The position numbers and the translations under genes are program-made. From positions 1 through 45,597 of the forward strand of contig JBDROF010000079.1 of NCBI GenBank assembly GCA_043810345.1: a stretch of DNA of 45,597 nt, given 5' to 3'. Positions 1-5,866 of this stretch are shown here, piece by piece (positions within the stretch are counted from its first letter, which is position 1; every line of letters begins with the position of its first letter). The stretch comes from QYOJ01 sp043810345. GTDB lineage: Bacteria > Bacteroidota > Bacteroidia > Bacteroidales > FEN-979. A model generated the notes under the pieces. The model saw nothing but the letters and a program-made list of their open reading frames with translations, was not told the origin of the DNA and did no database searches.

Positions 1-11
1 GAAAAACCGCA

Positions 12-146
12 TATAACATGCCGCTATATCGCCAGGCGTGGAAAAGTAGGTTAATGTACTGGTTACAAGTAATTAACGATGATAAAACCCAAAAATATTA
101 CTAATTCAATCCACGCCCGTCGCATAGCGGCGGCCCGTTAGGGGCA
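12..146 (+). repeat. attC-like imperfect hairpin upstream of the LRR gene
   Basis: This is a long inverted repeat with a poorly paired centre. GGCGTGGA (35-42) pairs perfectly with TCCACGCC (110-117). CCGCTAT (21-27) pairs with ATAGCGG (124-130). TAAC (14-17) pairs with GTTA (137-140), which begins GTTAGGGGCA. Paired outer boxes ending in AAC and GTT, inner boxes, unpaired spacers and a variable centre match the layout of an integron attC site. The left outer box is degenerate. The right end resembles the right end of the hairpin after the gene (CGTTATGGGCA, 1580-1590). The integron reading is inference; no integrase is visible here. Confidence 0.5.
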
Positions 147-184
147 AGGCATAAATCACATACTGCCTGTACAGAAGAAAAGTT

Positions 185-1447
185 ATGAAAAAGTATTCCA
201 TTTTATTGATTACCCTGTTTATGGTCAACGGTGGAATAGCACAGTCCTGTCTTCCCCAAGGTATCACATTTACAACACAAGGCCAGATTGACAATTTTCA
301 AATTAATTATCCCAATTGTACACAAATTGAAGGGTATGTGTTTATAACTGGAAGTGATATTACTAACCTCAACGGATTAAGCGTTTTAACTTCCATCGCG
401 GATTCCCTTATTATTAAATTTACTTCCCTTACCAACCTGACGGGATTGGACAATTTAACTTCCATCGGGGGCGACATTGGCATTGGATATAACAACGTCT
501 TGACCAGCTTGATAGGATTAGGTAATCTGACTTACTTGGATAGTAGTCTTTATATTTATCATAACTACGCTCTGACAAGCCTGACAGGACTGAACAACAT
601 TACTTCCATTGGGGATTACCTTTGGATTGATTACAATTCGGTACTTACCAGTCTGACAGGACTGGACAATGTGGCATCCATCGGAAGTTTCCTTAAGATT
701 GAATGGAACAACAACCTAACCAGCCTAACAGGTATAGAAAATTTGACCTATATCGGAGGTGGTATGACGATTTCTGTTTGTGTCAACCTGACTAACTTGA
801 CGGAACTGGAAAATTTGACTTCAATTGGGGGATTTCTTTATTTTTATAATTGCATCGGACTGAACAGCTTGGCTGGCTTGCATAATTTGACATCCATTGG
901 AGGGCATCTTATATTTTACTATACTGGTCTGTCGAATCTAACAGGATTGGAAAACCTGACTTCTATAGGGAGTAATCTTATTATTTATGAAAATCCATAT
1001 CTGACAAGTCTTACTGGTTTGGACAACATAGATGCATCTTCAATTGTAGTTTTAACAATTGCTGAAAACCCCTTATTATCAACTTGCGCAGTTCAGAGTA
1101 TTTGTGATTATTTAGCTGGAAATGGTGGTGCTGCGATATATAATAATGCTTCCGGATGCAACAGCGAAAAAGAAATTGAATCAGCTTGTGGAGTCGGGAT
1201 GGAAGAAAATAACCCCTCTAAAAATCAATTAAACATATTTCCAAATCCCGCATACACCAATATCACCATTGAAACAATCATCACAGGTCACCTTTACATT
1301 CTGAACCTCAATGGTCAAGAACTCTTGCAACAAGAAATTACCGAAACAACCACAACCATTGATATCATCACCCTGCCTTCAGGAGTTTATTTTATAAAAT
1401 TGATAAACAATAAAACCGTTGAAGTCGGAAAACTAATTAAAAAATAA
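185..1447 (+). CDS. Secreted leucine-rich-repeat-like protein with T9SS sorting domain
   Basis: 420 aa. Residues 1-20 form a signal peptide ending near GIAQS. About residues 50-300 are degenerate repeats of roughly 23-25 residues built on LTGLxNLTSIGG, resembling bacterial LRR or receptor-L-domain solenoids. A Cys-containing cap (STCAVQSICDYL, then a later SACG) follows. The last ~75 residues start at NIFPNPA and end GVYFIKL...KLIKK, the pattern of a type A T9SS C-terminal sorting domain, so the protein is probably exported and anchored on the cell surface. Binding partner is unknown. The gene lies between two attC-like hairpins and is AT-richer than the core genes downstream, consistent with acquisition as a cassette (inference). 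The start at 185 begins the signal peptide. Confidence 0.85.
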   Translation: MKKYSILLITLFMVNGGIAQSCLPQGITFTTQGQIDNFQINYPNCTQIEGYVFITGSDITNLNGLSVLTSIADSLIIKFTSLTNLTGLDNLTSIGGDIGIGYNNVLTSLIGLGNLTYLDSSLYIYHNYALTSLTGLNNITSIGDYLWIDYNSVLTSLTGLDNVASIGSFLKIEWNNNLTSLTGIENLTYIGGGMTISVCVNLTNLTELENLTSIGGFLYFYNCIGLNSLAGLHNLTSIGGHLIFYYTGLSNLTGLENLTSIGSNLIIYENPYLTSLTGLDNIDASSIVVLTIAENPLLSTCAVQSICDYLAGNGGAAIYNNASGCNSEKEIESACGVGMEENNPSKNQLNIFPNPAYTNITIETIITGHLYILNLNGQELLQQEITETTTTIDIITLPSGVYFIKLINNKTVEVGKLIKK

Positions 1448-1452
1448 AGCCC

Positions 1453-1590
1453 TGCCCCTAACGAACTTGCAACCCCAATGCGGGCTCTACAGGTAAGGAG
1501 AATGGTTGGGGCTACTAGACATGAGAACGAGAACCAAATATAAATTCTGTTAAAACCCACACTGGGTTTGCAAGCGGACCGTTATGGGCA
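1453..1590 (+). repeat. attC-like imperfect hairpin downstream of the LRR gene
   Basis: TGCCCCTAACG (1453-1463) pairs with CGTTATGGGCA (1580-1590) at 10 of 11 positions. CTTGCAA (1466-1472) pairs perfectly with TTGCAAG (1568-1574), and CCC (1474-1476) with GGG (1564-1566). The spacers between outer and inner boxes are unequal, 2 nt on the left and 5 nt on the right, giving the extrahelical bases typical of attC sites. The central ~85 nt are poorly paired. It begins 5 nt after the LRR gene stop codon. The structure is seen directly; the recombination role is inferred. Confidence 0.6.
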
Positions 1591-1597
1591 AGTTTAA

Positions 1598-2368
1598 GTG
1601 CGACACGAGGTCGCTTGAATAACTGTTAGACGTTCTTTGACAAGACTGATTTAACCTCATGTTACATCATGAGTAGCTTACCGGCACATGCGTCAATGGC
1701 AACGTTGGGGTGTGAAGCTGCCGGGAAAAGATTCCCCGACAGATAGCAACATTCTGAAAGGTGTCGGCTTGGATGGTATGGTGAAATTAACTGAACTGTC
1801 GTAGACGTATCGTCATGCGCGAAAATGTGAAAGTTGCTGTTACACATTGGCCAAAAGGCAAGAAGACAAGATGCAAGTACGTTAGCTATGAGCACATGGA
1901 TGTTGATCTTCCGGTATATAGGCAGCACCTAACCCACCCTGGTATTTGAGCGGAACTTGGTAAGCCTGTATAGTTCCCATTTTTTGGGTAGGATTGTCGT
2001 AAGGCAATTACAATATTGTGCAGGTATGGGATGATGGAGGAAGCGAAGCCATTTTGTAATGAAGTGGATAGAGGTTCAAAATTTGCCTCCGGTGAAAACC
2101 GTGCAGACTTTCATCGGGTTCTCATTTGTGAGAAAGAGGTAATAAGATTTTTATTCAGGGATTGCAAATGTATTCCGATTTATCGGAATGTGCTCCTGAA
2201 CCGGTTAACCGGAAAATCATTATTTCAAAGTATTGCAAAGGCAAGACCTTTTTTGTACCTTGCTGGTCGGGTCACTCCGACTTTTGAGAGCTTGAGCCGT
2301 ATGATGGGAAACTATCAAGTACGGTTCTTAGGGGACAAGGGCGGGGTAACCCGCCTGCGTTACCCGAC
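1598..2368 (+). mobile_element. ORF-less group II intron
   Basis: The 5' end reads GTGCGACACGAGGTCGC (from 1598), the conserved GUGYG start of bacterial group II introns. The 3' end has a 34-nt domain V (2294-2327) and a domain VI whose bulged A is at 2362, seven nucleotides from the end, with the intron closing in CCGAC (2368). Interior stretches such as GAGCGGAACTTGGTAAGCC (about 1948) look like domain I. At 771 nt there is no room for the usual reverse transcriptase/maturase gene of about 1.3-1.8 kb, and no RT motif is present. Movement or efficient splicing would need a maturase supplied elsewhere. The 5' exon ends AGTTTAA just after the attC-like hairpin. Structural class is not resolved by eye. 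Confidence 0.8.
2294..2368 (+). ncRNA. Group II intron domains V and VI
   Basis: Domain V: GAGCCGTA (2294-2301) pairs with TACGGTTC (2320-2327). The distal helix TGATGG/CTATCA is capped by a GAAA tetraloop, with AG as the two-nucleotide bulge, giving the standard 34-nt catalytic hairpin. Domain VI follows after a short joiner (2328-2330): GGCGGG/CCCGCC is capped by a short loop, and the outer strand ends TTACCCGAC with A2362 as the candidate branch point. The catalytic core therefore looks intact. Confidence 0.85.
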
Positions 2369-2518
2369 AAAAGACAGCGGTCAAATAAAGGCTGACCACC
2401 TAAAGTGACAACTAAAGCTTTATTAAAAAAAGTGGAGTTCAGAACCCACTTATAAAAAACGGGGCGTATCCGAAAAGCCAGAAGAGTAGGAAATAATTTA
2501 AAATAAAACAAAATTAAA

Positions 2519-3571
2519 ATGAAAAAAAAATTACTTTTCGGAAGCATAATGTTTGGATTAGCATTGACTTCCACAGCGCAAATCACCATAAACAGGAGCG
2601 ATTTGGGTAATTTAATCGGAGCACAAATCATTCAGGCAAACGATTCTACCAATCTGAATCTCCTTTCGCCCGGCAGTGCCGGTGCAAATCAAACCTGGAA
2701 TTTGACTGGTATCGGCAACGACTATAAGGATACCATGCAATTTCTTAGCCCTGCAGGGACGCCATGCTCGGACAGTTTTCCAACAGCCACTCTTGCAGGG
2801 AAACAGCAGGGTATGTTTTTTTACATTTATGATGACAACACTGTATTGGAAATGTTAGGTTATTGCGGGGTCTTTGTGGCTCCCGATACATCGGTTGTTT
2901 CGCTTACTCCTCCGCAAAAACAAGCAATATTCCCCTCTACTTATAACACTTCCTTTTCAGGACAAACAAAACAGGCAATACAATTTCCCTATAGTTCTCC
3001 TCCGATTGATTCTGGAAAACAAGTTTCACATATATCCTATACAAGTTTGATAGATGGATGGGGAAATGTAACCACTCCTGCAGGAACATATCCTTCGCTG
3101 CGCCAGAAATATACCAAGTACCAAACCGACAGCACTTTTTTTCACATAACAGGAACGGGATGGACGTTTTACGGACCACCCACTATCGATACCACCATTG
3201 AATACAGTTGGTGGAGCCAGCATAATCCGTTTATTGCAAACATAGTAACCAACTGGAGTGGAATTGTACAAAGTGCAAATTATTTGTTATCATCAAATCT
3301 TGTAGTTAATGAAATACGGGACATTTCCAATACAGTCAATGTTTTTCCAAATCCATCCAACGGTAAATTTACTCTTGAAGTGCTGGGTGACAAAAGACAA
3401 GGGGCAAGTTTAGCAATTTACAATATACTTGGAGAAATAATTTATACCGCCCCCATCCAGAAACAACAAACATTAAATGAAATAGACCTTTCTATCTCTC
3501 CTAAAGGAATCTATTTTGTGAAAATTTACGACGGAGAGAAAATTTATACAGAGAAAATTGTGATACAGTAG
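2519..3571 (+). CDS. Secreted protein of unknown function with T9SS sorting domain
   Basis: 350 aa. A signal peptide (1-20, ending TSTAQ) leads into a beta-rich region with no domain I recognise. Residues ~280-350 form a T9SS sorting domain: NVFPNPSNGKFTLEV, then LAIYNILGEIIY, then PKGIYFVKIYDGEKIYTEKI. The body (residues 25-270) contains PGSAGANQTWNLTGIG-type text often seen at the start of Bacteroidota T9SS cargo. It lies 150 nt after the group II intron on the same strand. The leader before the ATG is very A-rich, usual for translation starts in this phylum. A bidirectional terminator follows at 3650. Confidence 0.8.
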   Translation: MKKKLLFGSIMFGLALTSTAQITINRSDLGNLIGAQIIQANDSTNLNLLSPGSAGANQTWNLTGIGNDYKDTMQFLSPAGTPCSDSFPTATLAGKQQGMFFYIYDDNTVLEMLGYCGVFVAPDTSVVSLTPPQKQAIFPSTYNTSFSGQTKQAIQFPYSSPPIDSGKQVSHISYTSLIDGWGNVTTPAGTYPSLRQKYTKYQTDSTFFHITGTGWTFYGPPTIDTTIEYSWWSQHNPFIANIVTNWSGIVQSANYLLSSNLVVNEIRDISNTVNVFPNPSNGKFTLEVLGDKRQGASLAIYNILGEIIYTAPIQKQQTLNEIDLSISPKGIYFVKIYDGEKIYTEKIVIQ

Positions 3572-3649
3572 CGATATTTTATAGATGACAAAAAACTAAA
3601 CCAGCCCATAATAACAAGCGGGCCGTTAACCATGCTTTTCCGTAAAAGG

Positions 3650-3676
3650 AAAACCCCGCCATCAGGCAGGGCTTTT
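3650..3676. terminator. Bidirectional intrinsic terminator
   Basis: AAAACCCCGCC-ATCA-GGCAGGGCTTTT forms a stem with two mismatches, closed by A-tract/T-tract on both sides, between the 3' ends of the plus-strand T9SS gene and the minus-strand small gene. Confidence 0.65.
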
Positions 3677-3709
3677 CTCAAACACACACCTATGGAAAAC
3701 ACGGATTTT

Positions 3710-4051
3710 TTACCAGGATGCGGATGAAGGATTGTAGGCAATTGCTCCTTCGTAGAAAGCCATGGCAGCAGACTGCTTACATTTGAAGGTAAACTTTGAG
3801 CCTTTGTCCTTATCAATCTCCTCTCCCCAGGTAGTATCGATGTCCTCAATGTGAACCAGGTTACATGGTTCCCCAACGAGGTACCTCTTGGATGAGGCAC
3901 AATTCTGAATGATCACGATACCCTTGAAGCCGATTCCGAACTGAGCAATCCATTTCTGAACTGCCTTTTCGATTCCGGGGTAAAACCCTTCTAAAGAGAT
4001 CTCATAACCGCCGCAATCCTGGTTGGAATCGTAATCGGATTGAAAATTCAC
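3710..4051 (-). CDS. Small conserved-looking hypothetical protein
   Basis: 113 aa, soluble, no signal peptide or transmembrane segment. The sequence looks truly coded (balanced composition, motifs such as CGGYEISLEGFYPGIEKAVQ and KFTFKCKQSAA) with Cys residues near 13, 51 and 90, but I do not recognise the family. The start is GTG; an in-frame TGA lies only three codons upstream, so the N-terminus cannot extend. The heptamer array 4064-4105 fills nearly all the space to the upstream pcm-like gene, so there is little room for a private promoter. It may be read from the methyltransferase transcript. Function unknown. Confidence 0.6.
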   Translation of the reverse strand: MNFQSDYDSNQDCGGYEISLEGFYPGIEKAVQKWIAQFGIGFKGIVIIQNCASSKRYLVGEPCNLVHIEDIDTTWGEEIDKDKGSKFTFKCKQSAAMAFYEGAIAYNPSSASW

Positions 4052-4063
4052 CTGAGATAATCA

Positions 4064-4105
4064 CCTCGTCCCTCGTCCATCGTCCTTCGTCCCTCGTCCA
4101 TCGTC
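4064..4105. repeat. Six tandem heptamers
   Basis: Six exact 7-mers follow the form CNTCGTC: CCTCGTC, CCTCGTC, CATCGTC, CTTCGTC, CCTCGTC, CATCGTC. The last one runs into the TGA stop codon of the minus-strand isoaspartate methyltransferase (4104-4106). The array fills the gap between that gene and the small gene downstream. Confidence 0.9.
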
Positions 4106-4871
4106 AGTACACCCTCCCCTCTTCATCGACCATCGGAACGAAGCGTACCGGCAGGACAGAGCGCTGGCGGACCACTCCGTTCTTTTTTTCCAGCAAATAG
4201 AGATACTGGGTGTAGCGCCCCCCCACCGGGATGATCATCCGGCCGTTTTCAGCCAGCTGTTCTTTGAGTGGTTCGGGGATGTTGGTTGGGGCACAGGTTA
4301 CGATGATGGCATCGTATTCAGCATGCTCCGCCCATCCCTGATAACCATCTCCGTATTTGATCCAGACGTTCTCATATCCCAGTGAATCCAGTGTTTGTTG
4401 TGCCCTGAGGGTAAGTGGTTTTATGATCTCGATGGTAAACACTGAATCACAGATCTCTGCCAAAATAGCTGCCTGATACCCGGATCCGGTTCCAATCTCC
4501 AGTACCTTGTCAGATTGCTTCAAATCCAGCACCTCCGTCATGTATGCAACAATGTATGGCTGTGAAATGGTTTGCCCCTCTCCAATTGGTAACGGGGTAT
4601 CCTCGTAGGCGTCTTTCTTATATGGTTCAGGAACAAATGCATCTCTCGGCACCTTCCGCATGGCTTTGAGAACCTCTCTGTCAGAGACACCCCTCCACTG
4701 GATCTGTTCGGTTACCATTCTGTTGCGCTTCTGTTCATTCATGGTATTGGTCCTGTACTGGGCCGGACATCCAGTCATCCATACACAAAAAAAAACTGCC
4801 AGGCAGACAAGTTTCAGGTCAATCTGAAGACTGCCCAACAATTTAGATAGGTATTCCGGCAGGATGTGCAT
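4104..4871 (-). CDS. pcm: Protein-L-isoaspartate O-methyltransferase, lipoprotein-type
   Basis: 255 aa from the ATG at 4871. Repairs isoaspartyl residues in damaged proteins using S-adenosylmethionine. The AdoMet motif I is KVLEIGTGSGYQAAILAE; the family signature PIGEGQTISQPYIVAYM precedes it. Unusually, the N-terminus has a hydrophobic stretch LVCLAVFFCVW followed by MTGC, a lipobox, so the enzyme is predicted to be a lipoprotein acting in the envelope rather than the cytosol. An upstream TTG at 4904 would extend the frame, but it overlaps the promoter box TATATTTG (4902-4909), so the inner ATG is preferred. A second, cytosolic paralogue lies at 13348-13995. Confidence 0.88.
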   Translation of the reverse strand: MHILPEYLSKLLGSLQIDLKLVCLAVFFCVWMTGCPAQYRTNTMNEQKRNRMVTEQIQWRGVSDREVLKAMRKVPRDAFVPEPYKKDAYEDTPLPIGEGQTISQPYIVAYMTEVLDLKQSDKVLEIGTGSGYQAAILAEICDSVFTIEIIKPLTLRAQQTLDSLGYENVWIKYGDGYQGWAEHAEYDAIIVTCAPTNIPEPLKEQLAENGRMIIPVGGRYTQYLYLLEKKNGVVRQRSVLPVRFVPMVDEEGRVY

Positions 4872-4901
4872 GTTCAAAAAGGATATTATCCAAGTATGGT
4901 A

Positions 4902-4909
4902 CAAATATA
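4902..4909 (-). promoter_or_regulatory. Promoter -7 box for the lipoprotein-type pcm
   Basis: On the minus strand this reads TATATTTG, a full match to the Bacteroidota -7 consensus TAnnTTTG, about 31 nt before the ATG at 4871. No convincing -33 TTG is seen at the right distance. Confidence 0.4.
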
Positions 4910-4934
4910 ATTTATTTAAAATAGATCTATCTCA

Positions 4935-4963
4935 TTGCAGTGTCTGAAATTTCAGTAACATTG
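4935..4963 (+). promoter_or_regulatory. Candidate promoter for the DUF3108 gene
   Basis: TTG at 4935-4937, an 18-nt spacer, then TAACATTG (4956-4963), one mismatch from TAnnTTTG. It lies about 25 nt ahead of the GTG at 4989. Confidence 0.35.
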
Positions 4964-4988
4964 CACCTCGCTTTCTTATCCTCCTTGT

Positions 4989-5828
4989 GTGCCAAATCTT
5001 TGGATCCCCTTACGACTTCTCCTGATGGCAGGTCTTTGGTTCCCTGCATTTTTGTCTGTTCCCGCCAGGAGTCAGTGTGCTTTTTCAAAGCAAGCCCTGT
5101 CTGATGGGGAGGATATCTCGTATGAGATATCTTACAACTGGGGACCCATCTGGGTGACTGCCGGGGTGGTAACCTTCAAAACGGGACTGGAACTGAGAAA
5201 GGAGAAGCCGGTCTGGCATCTGATCAGTACCGGACGAACTTACCAAGCCTACGACTTTATCTTCAAAGTGAGAGATGCCTATGAAACCTGGATCGACACA
5301 GCATCGTTGCAGACAATCGAATTTCGGCGGTACATTTTTGAAGGGGGTTATCACCTTCAGAACAGGTCCTGGTATGATTATGGGCGAAGGAGGATCTTCA
5401 GTACCACCAAAATCAACGACGAGCCACTGGTGGCAGATACACTCCGGATGATAAACTGCACTTATGACATGCTCTCGGCCGTTTATTATGTCCGCTCACT
5501 CGACCTTACCTCCCTGGCATCAAAAGATACCATCCCGGTGTTTGTGGCCATCGACGATAGTGTTTATCGGATCGATATCCGGTTCCTTGGCAAAGAGATC
5601 GTGGAGCATCCCGGCGGCAGCTATTATCCATGCAATAAATTTTCTGCCGCCATGGTGGAAGGCACCATTTTTACCAAAGGCCAGAAAGCCTTTGTGTGGG
5701 TCAGTGATGATCCGAATAAAGTCCCTGTTTATATTGAGGCCAAAATCCTGGTCGGATCGGTCAAAGCCTATCTCAAAGAGGCTAAAGGGTTGCGGTATCC
5801 CCTCGCAACCGTCAACCTGAAAAAATAA
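4989..5828 (+). CDS. DUF3108 domain-containing exported protein
   Basis: 279 aa. A signal peptide (about residues 1-29, ending SVPARSQ) is followed by a DUF3108-like beta-rich domain with the opening GEDISYEISYNWGPIWVTAG and later TIEFRRYIFEGGY. In related proteins this domain is periplasmic, of unknown biochemical role, often beside envelope genes. The GTG start at 4989 gives a proper n-region (WIPLRLLL); the ATG at 5025 would leave a shorter signal. It is followed after 38 nt by the S9 peptidase on the same strand. Confidence 0.8.
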   Translation: MPNLWIPLRLLLMAGLWFPAFLSVPARSQCAFSKQALSDGEDISYEISYNWGPIWVTAGVVTFKTGLELRKEKPVWHLISTGRTYQAYDFIFKVRDAYETWIDTASLQTIEFRRYIFEGGYHLQNRSWYDYGRRRIFSTTKINDEPLVADTLRMINCTYDMLSAVYYVRSLDLTSLASKDTIPVFVAIDDSVYRIDIRFLGKEIVEHPGGSYYPCNKFSAAMVEGTIFTKGQKAFVWVSDDPNKVPVYIEAKILVGSVKAYLKEAKGLRYPLATVNLKK

Positions 5829-5839
5829 TCATTTTTTCT

Positions 5840-5847
5840 TACTTTTA
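5840..5847 (+). promoter_or_regulatory. Candidate -7 box for the S9 peptidase
   Basis: TACTTTTA lies 20 nt ahead of the ATG at 5867 in the short gap after the DUF3108 gene. It is one base from TAnnTTTG and no -33 TTG is present, so this is weak. Confidence 0.3.
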
Positions 5848-5866
5848 CCGCAATAAACTCATTCTC

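Noticed and set aside
185..1447. LRR gene repeats as a CRISPR or DNA-level tandem array
   Set aside because: The repeats are degenerate protein-level repeats with no constant spacers or identical DNA units.
1662..1928. Minus-strand open frame of 88 codons
   Set aside because: It lies antisense inside the intron domain I-III region and has no protein-like features.
2016..2408. Plus-strand open frame of 130 codons as a protein gene
   Set aside because: It runs through domain V and VI of the group II intron and into the 3' exon; its sequence is ribozyme RNA read as protein and contains no RT motif.
3601..3640. Possible third attC-like site (GCCCATAATAAC...GGGCCGTTAACC)
   Set aside because: Only a 4-bp stem and about 30 nt long; it lacks the paired inner boxes seen in the other two.
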